Notes under the pieces: model-generated
What the model saw: the letters and a program-made list of their open reading frames with translations, nothing else
What the model was told of the DNA's origin: nothing
Databases searched by the model: none
Made by a program: the position numbers and the translations under genes
Part shown: piece after piece, positions 12,009 through 23,400 of the stretch
How the letters are laid out: each line of letters opens with the position of its first letter
How positions within the stretch are numbered: position 1 is the first letter of the stretch
NCBI GenBank assembly: GCA_964057225.1
Contig: OZ059899.1
Span: 13,958,501-14,022,500 of the forward strand
Length of the DNA: 64,000 bases
DNA from: Auanema rhodensis
Lineage: Eukaryota > Nematoda > Chromadorea > Rhabditida > Rhabditidae
Reading direction: 5' to 3'

Positions 12009-12590
12009 ATGGCGCTATCTTTAAAAGTCACTCAAATGATGTCACGAGGCGTATCCTCATCTTTATCTTCAATTTTCCGTCCAACTCTTTCACAGAACGG
12101 TTTCATTCAAGTTAAACATTTTTCAGGCGCAATGGGTCTTCAGATTGAAACTCTCAACCAAGGAGATGGTTAGTGCTATTTTTTTTTAGTTTTATTATCA
12201 TTGTTTTTTAAGGAGCTAACTTCCCCAAAAAGGGAAACAAGGTTACCTGCCACTACGTCTTGACTCTTGCTGATGGAAAGAAGGTTCTTGTTTTCTTTCG
12301 ACTTTATGATATATTTTTGAATCTGTAGGTTGACAGCTCCCGCGATCGCGGATCCCCATTCAGCTTCAAGCTCGGATGCGGAGAAGTCATCAAGGGATGG
12401 GATGAGGGTCTTGCCCAGGTAAGCAAGAAAATCGATAACATTGTGTTAACTATATTTTCAGATGTCAATTGGTCAACGTGCTAAGCTCACTGTACCACCT
12501 GAGCTCGGATACGGATCCAGAGGAGTTCCAGGAGCTATCCCAGCCAATGCCACCCTTACCTTCGATGTTGAGCTTCTCAAGATCAACTAA
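12009..12590 (+). CDS. fkb-2: FKBP12-type peptidyl-prolyl isomerase with mitochondrial presequence
   Basis: Four exons (12009-12168, 12213-12283, 12329-12418, 12462-12590). From the inner ATG at 12132 they encode a 108-residue FKBP12-like protein, the usual length, with the single FKBP fold: [58 protein letters not shown] and FDVELLKIN. The drug- and proline-binding residues (Tyr, Phe, Asp, Val-Ile, Trp, Tyr, Phe) are in place. The enzyme catalyses cis-trans isomerisation of prolyl bonds and binds FK506-type ligands in the cytosol. The same frame stays open upstream for 41 codons to an ATG at 12009. This extension has no acidic residue, is rich in Ser, Arg and Lys, and ends in KHFSGA, like a mitochondrial presequence with a cleavage site. 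I annotate the longer form as the full CDS. The shorter start is likely used as well (see the acceptor entry). Confidence 0.92.
12119..12126 (+). promoter_or_regulatory. internal 3' splice acceptor before the short FKBP start
   Basis: TTTTTCAG, the nematode consensus acceptor, lies five bases before the inner ATG (12132). A similar GTTTCAG at 12001-12007 lies one base before the outer ATG (12009). Trans-splicing at one or the other would give mRNAs for a cytosolic or a mitochondrial protein. Use of the two sites is inferred from sequence only. Confidence 0.55.
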
Positions 12591-12802
12591 TTTAAGATCT
12601 TTTTAAAAATCTTAAGCTATTTTTCTATGAAAATGCTTGAGTACATTGTTGTTTTTATAAAACATAAATTTTAATGCTTTCTTTGAGAGGTAATTGAACA
12701 ACGAAGATCATTGCGTAAGTCATGAAAATACCCGATTTGAAAATATACAACAGCAAATAAAACTTGTAAAAAAAGTAAATATTGAATATATCGCTTAAAG
12801 AG

Positions 12803-15800
12803 CTAGTCTCCAACTCTCCACCCCGGTCGTAGCCAAGCCATACACACGACCAGTATCGTCTGCCACCCAAATACTTCAGCCATACACCCTTCAGCTCTAA
12901 GATCTGGCTCGTATATCAAAACATTGTCTATCATGTGCATATATCCGTTAATTCCTAAAAAGACCAATCAATACCAATAAAGACTGTAGATTTTTGCCAA
13001 CCTGCAATCTCTCCTCCTTCAATAACTCTTGCGACACGGTTGCCTCTTGGCCAAAACAGTTCGAAATCTAAAAACAATCAACGTCTACGGTATAAATCTT
13101 AAAAAACATGCATCTTCCTCGACGTCTAATAACAACTTTTTCATCATTCATCATCACATAAGTTCTTTCTCTCAAATCTGTATACATGAGTGCCTGGAAA
13201 AGCATACATTTTTGAAGTTAAAATTTGTAGTTCTATTTGTATAAAATCGATTTTTATGATTAAGAAGATCACCTGTCCTTGTAGAATGTGTCTTTTATAA
13301 ACATATTGTAATGCTTGCCAGTGATTACCATCATTCATACGGTTCCGTAACGAGGGTGCAACCTAAAATTTCATAGTTATGCTTTCATTTCCAAGTATTT
13401 GAATTGATTCGTTGTGTAAAGATTGCGGATATCTCACCTTATCCCATGCTTCATTTGTTGGAACAAAGAAAGTAAAATTCTGTTCCGGTGTAAGCACTTG
13501 CCAAGGATCAAGAGCGTAACGTAGTTGTAAATTGCTTAGCATTTGGAAGGACGTTCTTTAAAGGTTGTCATGTCATTCACATTGTAATATTTACAAAATA
13601 TAAAAAACGTACTGTAGGCGTGTCTCATTCCTTAAAACTTCCCAAAGTGATTGATACGGAACTCCCAGAACTCGCTCAATGTAATGTACGATGCCATTAG
13701 TAGCAGCAACATTATCTTGAATAATTGCGGTTCTAATTCCTCCTCCAATTACGTAGTAAGCTGAAATGAAGAAAGATTTCATCATTAGCTCCAACTATGT
13801 ATCGATTAATTTCTTACTAATATTATTTTTTGGCCATTCCCCTTTGACAAAGTACAACTGACGCATATTGTCGACAGTATTAACAATAGTATCGTTATTA
13901 ATTTCGTCGGATGTCAACTCTTTAGCCGGTACAATATGAAGTTTCAAAATCTGCAAAGCGGTAGATTTAAGAAGTTTTTCGAAAGACGCTACACACACCT
14001 GTTCTAACCAGACTCGATCACGCAACAGACGACGCTCAACTTCTTCGGGAATTCGTTCAAAAGCTTCATTATAAGGTGCAAAGAAAGTTACAAGTCCACC
14101 GGTAGCTGAGAAATAGTTTCGAACAATCTGGCCGATAGTATTGATGTATCTCATTAATGTAGTACAACGATAATTATCCATTAGAAGCTGAAATTAAGTT
14201 CTTTGATCTCTGAATACGTAATGTTCAGCTACTCACTTGGTCTATTGTGTTTGAAACAATTCCAAGAACATTATCGATAATGTGTACAACTCCATTCTGA
14301 ACTGGGATGTTGGGAACTAAGATTTTGGCCCAAACAGCTCCTCGACGAAATTGTGAATAACGCTCATATACTTCAGATACAGCATATACTATGATGTAAT
14401 TTTTTAAAAATAAAAACTTGAATTTCCAAACATACAATCATAACGCCCAGTACGACGATCAGTAATATTTCGCATAGAAAGCTTAAGTTTGAAGTTATCC
14501 TCAATAATATTTGATGAAAATCTAAATGAAACTAATTATTAAAATATATTTTCATTGAGCTAACCTAACGGATGGATAATAATGAACACCTCCATCATAT
14601 AGCCATGGCCATGTGAATAAGACACGATTCATACCAGTAACATGAGCAAGTAATACTTCACGATCAATTCTGTTACGATCAATTACCTGAAATTTTTAAG
14701 AAATTTAGTGTTTTACTTGTATTCATAAACGGTAAACCTTAGCAAAAGCTTTGTCAGTAGGCAAAAAAAAGGTATGAAAACCATTCCAAGCTGAACTACC
14801 AAAAATTACGAGAGAAATATCAGGCACACGATTTAAAATATCTCTTATTTCTCTTAAAAAAACATTTTTAAAAATTAAAACTTGAGCAAATATTCATTGT
14901 AAAAACTTACGTTAAATCATTATTGTTATATTGACGATCTTCGAATAGTATTTGTTCTTTATCTCGAATAAATGACAAAGCTGTTCCTGGATATGGTCTA
15001 TGACCAAAAGGTGTGCAAATCTGAAAATTCGAATTTAAAATAGAAAAACATTTAGATTGAAATGAGAACATGAAAGAGATTAACAATGCATTTACACATT
15101 TGCCCTTTGATGAAGTCCACGTCAACTGTAATACAGTTTACGTGAAATTTTTTTCATTTAAGACAAATTCATAATGAAGAACGGTTGCATTTGAATTCCT
15201 TCAATAACGTCTATGTAGCTAGTGCACAAGACAGATTCAAGCAGTTCATTTTCAAGAATAAAAATCAGAAGATCGTACCTTAAAGAGATATTGTTCTCCA
15301 CTAATCATTCCCCATTGGTTAGAAGCGTGGTTACATAACATACCAGCATTAGCAAAATAAGACTAAATGAAATATTTATATGATATATAGCTTTGATAAA
15401 TTAAAAATCTTACAAAATTTCCGGGGTTATTCTCGAATTGAGTTATGTAAATATAGCCGCTGTTTATCGTTGATCGAATTAACGTCTGTTTTTCCCATTT
15501 CTGTCCTTGGGTTATTTCAACAACTTGAGAATCAACTGAAAAATTAATTTCATATAATGTTTGAGTTAATGGGAAATTACCAATATGACTTAAAGTTTCT
15601 TTCTGATCTAAAGCACGAATATCTGGATTGTACGTGAATACATCGTCTACAGGAGCAAAAACTGTTACACGAGCATTACTATCTTCCATATAGGCTTTGG
15701 CTACAGTATAACGACCACATAAAGCTCTCCATTGCTGTAGATCACTGATTCTTTCAGTTTCCGTCCATAGATCAGCAGAAATGTGTTGCTGGCAAGATAA

Positions 15801-15860
15801 TATGAGCAGTAGAATCAGCCAATTCAGTGAATAAGGCGAAGTTATTCGATTTTTATACAT
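12803..15860 (-). CDS. secreted protein with four FAS1 (fasciclin) domains
   Basis: A multi-exon minus-strand gene. The first exon (15414-15860) starts MYKNR and has a signal peptide core, WLILLLILSCQQHISA. Four FAS1 domains follow, each recognised by its H1 box: TVFAPVDDVF (near 15650), HTFFLPTDKAFAK (near 14770), VTFFAPYNEAFERIP (near 14080) and FTFFVPTNEAWDK (near 13460). Later pieces also fit FAS1, such as VPNIPVQNGVVHIIDNVLG, ATNGIVHYIERVLGVP and INGYMHMIDNVLIYEPD. Between domains 1 and 2 lie short Cys-containing exons (LCNHASNQWG; KGKCICTPFGHRPYPG), as in periostin-type or EGF-like linkers. FAS1 proteins are extracellular adhesion proteins, often bound to matrix or membrane. The stop is at 12803-12805 after a short tail with no clear GPI signal. 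Two junctions are uncertain: around 15140-15280, and around 13068-13110, where only a weak GTCGAG donor keeps the frame. Confidence 0.85.
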
Positions 15861-17738
15861 GGGATATGATGTTGTATAAGTTCATGCAAAATTAGAAAGA
15901 ATTATAGTTATCCTAATAATATTGTATCTGAAAAAAAAAATTGAAATATGAAGTTAAGTGTTGTAGATGAGAACTGAAGATTTTGTACTTAAAACGTTTC
16001 AATTTAATCTGAGATATACGAACTATCAAGTGACTATTTGAAGAGAATAACATCAACAATACATAGAAATATGAGAAAAGCCAAGGAGGATGGGACAGCC
16101 GAAGCTGAAGGTTGAAAGCTAACCTATGTGAACAGACAGGTCAACGGATCGATTGCTGTTTATGCAAATACATGTATCTGCTAAAGGACTCAGAAGGCTC
16201 AGTCAGTTGGCTATTCATATACTAAGGTACAAACCGATCAGTTAAATGAAAGAAGGCAGGAAATCTAGATAGAGAGATAGTGCAATTGAAGAGAGAAAGG
16301 TGCAGAAAATCGAATATAGGACCGCTGTATTAAGGCTGCAATTAGAGGATTATCAGTAGGGTCATGCCCTGGCGATCTGCCAACAACAACTGGACACGCA
16401 TTTTCTTCTAATATAGTATTGGAATGATTATATTTAGCAGACAAAAACTCTTTCAACAGCCATAAATGACGACTAAAGAAAGGATAAGATACATGATTGA
16501 ATGAATCAATTGACGGTAAAACGAGACAACGCTTATGAGTGGGTGAATATGTGAGGTATAACTCATCAAAAAAGCCGACTGCTCGTTTGAATCACTTAAA
16601 GTTTTCCATTTTTAATCGATTATATATTAAACGATTAAGGTGCTATCTCAATGATAGGGGAAGATCATAGGACGTAATTGAAAAATAGATTATTGGTAAA
16701 CAATCATTGAGAAATATCTGATACACATACAAGATTAGTGAAGAATTTATAATGATTTTCAGCTCTATTGATTTGAAAATGAAATCAAAGCAAATACAGA
16801 TGAGATTTGAATGCATCCCGCGAAGGTCAAAGCATTTGCAAAAATATTAAAAAACATTTGGTCGATACATTTTATTATTTTAGATGTGAATGGCATGACG
16901 GCAGAGTGTGAGTAGGAGGCAAGGATGGAATCTTGAAAGCTGTCTCGACGAAGAAGTGGAAGGATCATCCAACTTGCAAATAATAAGAAACAACTTGCGT
17001 GCACTTAGACGAGCTAGCTAAGAATTGATAGACGGTTAACAGCAAAAAGGCGAGAAGCAAGAAGCGGAAGACTTTGAGGTGTGATTTTCAAGGTTTATGA
17101 AACCATTCTCTAAAGAGGTCCTTATGTTTTCTCGATCTGCCTCTTATGATAGGTTGACTGATCAGAGAAGCCAGCGTTCGCCGAATCTCTCATGATACAT
17201 CAAAAAATGGCTCGTGAGATGGAAGAATCAATGAAAATACAACATGTATATGGGAATTTTTTGAATTTGAAGGTTTGTAGCCTATTGTATGGCTGATCTG
17301 AGTCCTTCTTGTCCGGTATTAGTCAGAACAGCATAGTAGGGTCGATCAATACAGGTGAACGGACATTCTCTTAGGTCCGCCCACGGGAGCAAATAAATGC
17401 TGAGCACGGAATAGTACGCTTAGCTATGAGAAACAGACAGTGTCCGATATAAGGTCGACAAGAAGCATATTGAGAAGTCGTATACCATGGAGAGACAACT
17501 TAAGAAGGCTGAACCTCCCTCAAATATTAAAATGTACAAGATAACCCTCGCAACGGCTTCCCATTTGCACGTGCACTTTTAATTCTTTGGTCTTTACTCA
17601 TTGTGAAAAGACTGTTACTCCATTTTAAAATGAATTTCCTGTCTCTAATCAGTGTGTCAACATGTGAATAATTATAAAATATAAGAAACACGTATCACTT
17701 TATATTATTTATCTACCTTCTCGACAAATATTCTAAAT
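15861..17738. other. intergenic stretch
   Basis: About 1.9 kb between two minus-strand genes, so it should hold the FAS1-gene promoter (15861 onward) and the cox7C 3' UTR (below 17739). I found no coding exon or RNA gene. The sequence is of mixed composition without long simple repeats. Confidence 0.5.
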
Positions 17739-18139
17739 TTAGTTGTTGCTGTTAGCCTTTCTAAGTTGGTACTCAACAACGATGAATGGAGCCCAGAATC
17801 CAACGGCAAGGAAAAGAACAGCCTTTGTGGCCAATCCCCATTTGTTGGTAACGTGGAATGGGAGACGCTAAATTGGCAAAATAAATTTAAAAAATTAAAA
17901 GTATATGACTTACAGCAGTTGCCCAACCGTCATTGACGAAGGCAGTTGGGTTCTGTCCAATGTACTTAGCTGGAGCAGAGTGGCTTCCCTATAACATTCA
18001 AAATAAAATCGACCTACTAAACAGTTGAAAAAAGATAGCTATTCAAAAGTGTAAAGCTCAAAAGTTATCAAAGATCATTTAAAAAACGAACCTGGCGCAT
18101 AGCCTGAACGAATGGACGAGCAATCTGACGAGCAAGCAT
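17739..18139 (-). CDS. cox-7C: cytochrome c oxidase subunit 7C
   Basis: Three exons (18092-18139, 17914-17988, 17739-17867) join without frame change to 83 residues. The N-terminus MLARQIARPFVQAMRQ is a typical mitochondrial presequence. The mature part carries LPFHVTNKWGLATKAVLFL, which matches the COX7C core (lPFxxxNKWxLxxxxxxFxGxGFxxPFxxVxxQL), then a single membrane helix, and ends in VEYQLRKANSNN. It is a small nuclear-encoded structural subunit of respiratory complex IV in the inner membrane. Length, presequence and the one helix all fit the family. Confidence 0.9.
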
Positions 18140-20473
18140 TCTATAATTAGATAGTAATTAGATCATATTTAACCCAACATAAGTGTAACTATAAAAATCT
18201 AATTCGAGACCAAAAGGAATAAAAAAAACCACAAAAAAATGAAAAAGGAGCTGATATTCTCGTATTTACGCTAGATAGCTTGTACAAATTTCATGAATGC
18301 TTAAAAAGATATTCACGGCTTCAAACGCACAATGAATAACCCAAATTAATTATAAATATAAGTTTAATGAAGGAAAAACATAGTAGAATCATATATATAT
18401 TTAAAGTACGCAGTTGCAGCCGCGCCGCCCGTGCCTGCAGATCAGGGTTCGCATTAGAGCATAGGGTTTGAAATACCGTAAATTTTATTTTAAATAAAAG
18501 AGTATGAACGAATTTTTAAATATTATAAGTTAAAAGAAAAAGAACGATATAATGGAGGTTCAATATCAATAACAATGGGAAATTCTGTTGTACTAATTAA
18601 CTTTGTTAAAATTCCGTGATATTATAACACAGATGATTTGAAAAATGTTCTTATGGAATTAGATAATACAAAAAATTATGAACATCAACATGTTATGGAG
18701 AATTAGGAAAGTAGTTGAAAAATATAAGAATTATTCTGAAAAACTGTATCCTTATCTTTATATTCATAATTCTTCAAATTAAACATCTAAAATACTTGAC
18801 ATAATTTGAAGGAAAAAATAATATTATGTGAGATTATATCTTATAATTTATGTAAAAATTATTTTGTTATCTACTCTATATCACGCTTATTATCTGGAAA
18901 TTCGATTTATTTTATGTAATATGAATTTAATTTTTAAAATTTTTAAATGCAACCGTTCTTCTTGAAATTTGATATAAGAATGACTGATAAGATTACGCTA
19001 ACTTTCCTAAAACCTTGTTCAGTTCATTTTAGTTTATTTAAATAGCAAATAGCTTTGATAGACTTTCATTCAGTGTTCTTTGTTCCTTGGCGAGTTTTCT
19101 TTGATTACAGATCATATTGAATTTTGTTGTCTGAGAAATATTCTCTGTTAATTCAACTTTTTTGCTTTTATTTATTGTGTCCTTTTAAATAAATGTAACG
19201 AACACACTGACTTGAACTGATTGAGTCTGAAACTGTTAGAAATAAGTTGTTAATGAAATTTCGTGTGGATTTCTCTGATTGCTAACGAGTCCAATAACCT
19301 TGTTTTCAGCGTAAAGTCTAACATAAATCTGTATCGCCATTGAGCCCAGAAATCGTTGGTCATATCTCAAAAAAAGTTGGGTTTAGTCTCATTTTTGAAA
19401 ATGTTGCAAGAATAACTTTTATTTTTTTCAACTCTTAACAAAAAAAATTATTTTCAAAAAATCTTTTCGATCAGATTTCTGTCACCATGTTATTGTGTTT
19501 AGATTTTTTAAGGTTAAATAATGATTGTTCCATTGACAGAACTAACGTGGATAATGATTAATTAAGCTCAGAAACCATTGCCAACCTTGAAAACTAGAAC
19601 GAAAAGATTAATTTTTCCAGAACTGGAGTTCAGTAGGATTGAGTGTGATGAGCATGAGAGGAAAAGACTAAAAGACTGGTAGAGATTGAACTTCATGACA
19701 TGTACTTAAAGAAAATGACAGAAATTGATAAATTTGAAGAAGACGAGGAAGTTGTTACATCTTGTTGCATGATAACTGTCCGGATAAGGAAGATATGATG
19801 TATTATAGAAAGGATTGGTCTGCTAAAATCATTGTTATCATCATAATTGTTCTTCATAGTTTCTCTTCATTTACTATGTATTCTAGATATGATACTAAAC
19901 ATAGAATTGTAGAATTGTGTCTCTTGTGCCGTTGTGTATTCCTTGGCCTTCTTTCTTCTCTACTCTTTTAGGTGGATCATTTGTACATGAAAACAGATGA
20001 TAGGTATGACAAGACCTAACCTACGATTCGAAGAGGTACGTGATTAGGACGAGAGGTTAAGAGTGCGATACGGCCCGACGAATCAGACGATTCCGATAAA
20101 AAGACTCTAACGGCCTTACAGAGCCTCGAAAATCCCACACACGTATTTTCTTTGCTGGATTTTCTATCTACCTCTATCTCTTATGTTAACTCTCTTTTTC
20201 GTTCCCATATTAGTGATATTGCGGTAGCTATCCCTTCCCTTCCTTCTATCTTAAATTGTCTCTCTTACACAATCTTTCTCCTTTTCTCTCCATAAGAGAC
20301 TGAGACCGACCCTGTGCTGACTATGGCTGCAGGGGCTTGAGGGCGTGGCCAGTCGACGCCTCGACGACGTCGTTGCTGTCGTCGTCGTCGCCGTCATCAA
20401 CCCCACCGGACTTCTGCTGCTGGTGTTGGTGTCGTTGTTGTGCTTTATTTTCTGGTAAAAAACGGTTGCCATC
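18140..20473. other. intergenic stretch between divergent genes
   Basis: About 2.3 kb containing the promoters of cox7C (minus) and the TINAG-like gene (plus). A short GC-rich island lies at 18412-18440. From 20320 to 20460 there is a GTC/GAC-rich island just ahead of the TINAG-like start, with a tiny ORF (ATG at 20323, five codons). No gene with support was found. Confidence 0.5.
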
Positions 20474-23400
20474 ATGGCAAATACCGTTTCCACTTCCATC
20501 TATGGAAGTGTCGTAGTGGTGTTGTTGATTCTTGCATGTGATCAAACGGTCGACGCAAGAGGTTTCCCAAAAATTCCAGGTTTGTCACGAATTTCTTTTC
20601 AATTATTACACTTATTCATATTTCTTATCAATTTATTCAAACTGTAAATTTCAATTTTGAATTCGTTCTATTCAGGAGCATATTGCTCAGCTCGTTCACC
20701 TACATGTTGTCAAAGCCGTGACGATGACTGTACAGCTCCAATTCTTGGAGATCACTTATGCTACTGTGATATGTTCTGTGACCGTGGTCCAGATGGAGGT
20801 AACTATTCATTGAAATGATCTAAACTAACAAATATTTCATGGAATTTTGTATTTTTTTGTCATATCAAAATAGAAAAGGGGTTGGCGGGAACAATACGAT
20901 ATTTGTGGTGCGGTTATGATGTGAAAATACTTTGTAATAGGTGTTTCTTACACATTCTAAAAGAAATAAAACAAGTTTATCAACATGCTTTATTCATATA
21001 TGTTTCTTTTGAGAGAAATATTTATTTTTGATATTAAGGTAATGACTGTTGTCCAGATTTTGAAGCAACCTGCAAAGGTGTGAGACCAATACAGGATGAT
21101 ATGAATGGGCAAGGTAAATATCATTTTACTTTTATTTCTGTTCTTTTTAAACTTATATCTTTGATATTATAGAATGTAATCATAATGGAATGAGACATTT
21201 TGAAGGAGACACAATTAAAAGAAATTGTGAAACATGGTAAGTAGTCTATTTCAAATATTGTCTTGCTTTCTTGCTTTATATACTTTTTGACATTAATTCC
21301 AAAGACTTCAGAGAATATTATTCAATATCTTTGTTTTAAATCTTTCTTGACTTTTCTTAGTTATATACATGTATATATGCAAAAATAGAGAAAGTTTTGG
21401 GTATAGACCATAGGGAGTGTTGAGAATCATGAGGATAAGAGAGAAAAGAGAGAATATAGGATGAAGGGGTGAAGGAGTATCAGATGATGATTGTCTTGTC
21501 CACACAATTATTTTCCCTAGAGAAATGCTGTTCTTACTGAACTCACAAAAGCTATGCATCTGTCAGTATAAGGAATATCAAGTTCAAACTAACTGTGTTT
21601 ATAAATACAAATATAGAAATACTTTTTTGAAAATTGAGCAACTAATTTATTCTCAATGTATCCTGTATTCTCATGCCAAGTTTGATATTTATGAGAACTG
21701 TATTGGGCAAATTGTGAAAGGGGAAAGAATAGCTTGGTACAGCTGGCTTTCAATATGTACTATGAACGTGTAATTCTGTTCTCTGCCAGTGAAACCCAAA
21801 GCTCTAACTCAAGAAGCTTCTGTAATACCATTATTTCAGTGTTTGTGAAGACAATTATTGGAAGTGTGATGCTACTACATGTTTAATTCAAGATGATCTT
21901 CTAGAAAAAGTTCAACATGGACGTTACACGTATGTTTTACCATATGTTTTAACATTTTTGATATAACAAGCTTTCTATGACATGCTATATTCATGCTATC
22001 AGGATTATATCACATAATTTCTTATTTTCTCTCTGATTGAATTAATAATTGGAGCTGCTTCATGTCTTTCTTTCTTTAGCCAACTTGATTCCGGAGCTTA
22101 ATTATCCAAATCTCCTCCGAATTGTGAATCTTCATGAAATGCTTTGCTAAACCTTTTGTGCCAAATTGATCATTTTCATCTGCGACGCTCATCTCTGTGG
22201 GTCGTCGTTCGTACTCTGCTTGTCTCTTATGATATCTTTTCTCGTAGTTCGAAATTCATCCCGCTGATAGTTATGCGAAAATTTCTTTTTCTCTTTCTAT
22301 CGTTCTCTGTTAAGAGAAATATTCCACCTCTTTCTCTGTACATTCGTTGGAGAAACGATAACAAACACATGAACGAACAGAAGAAGTCAACGAAAAAAAA
22401 TTTAACCTTTTTTTGTTTTTCTAATTAGTTATCTTTTTATACGCGATACCGAAATATGCAGAGAGCGACTGACTTTTGCGAGAAAAAAACTATACAAATC
22501 ATAAAAGAATCTGATACGAACGGTGCGAGCTAGTTGTGGCCTAGCAGGCATGAGGCCAGCCAGCATACCAAACACCTACATGTGCGATTTTTATGGCAAT
22601 TCTGGCACTTTACGTGTTCCGTATCATCATAATGTGTATCGTTTATCTCTTTTCATTGCTATCATATTCATTTTACTTCGTCGAATCTTCTCTCATCTAA
22701 TAGTATATTCCATTCCAATCATAGGTTTTACATACCTTTTCCTGTGACATGGCAGGTAAAAAACATCTTTTAACTACATGTGTATAGCAAAGGATTGATA
22801 ACACTCCGTCATCATGTCTAGCGCACAAATGAACTTCTTGTATCATTTTTGACGTGTTAACGAATAAGACGACATCGACTATGATGATGATAATGATGAT
22901 GAAGCTAATGACAAGACATTTAAACCGTTAACCACATTTTTTCGTTGAAACTGGTCTCTCATACTATCATTTATCATGTTTCCGTCTTTTGTCTTTTATC
23001 ATTTTTATGGCGAAGGCCATAGACTTTTTTGTGTTTCATCGTTTTACCGCAATAAGTCTAGCTTTGAGATGAAAAAATATGACAAAAAGAGGAAAAAAAT
23101 TGATAATATTGGTATTTTGAAGAAAAAAAAACATAAAAACGTTTAAATAGCACATTAGCATAAAAGTTTGATTAGGATTACGCAACGTGATCTCACGTAA
23201 CGTAATCCTAATCAAACTTCTCATTTGAGTTTCAAAATGATGTAATAAGCGGTTGCATTTTTCTAACAAAGTTCTGATAAATTCAGAAATTTGCAACATA
23301 TTTCCAGAATCAAGGTGCTTCTTGCTTTATTATGTATTTAAGAGATTTGTTTTTCCGTATGATTAGGATTCTATCCTGAAAAACAATAAATCGATAAACT

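Noticed and set aside
20251-20545. Two antisense frames over the TINAG-like first exon
   Set aside because: They are shadows of the + strand exon and its GTC-rich leader, with His/Thr/Asp low-complexity content.
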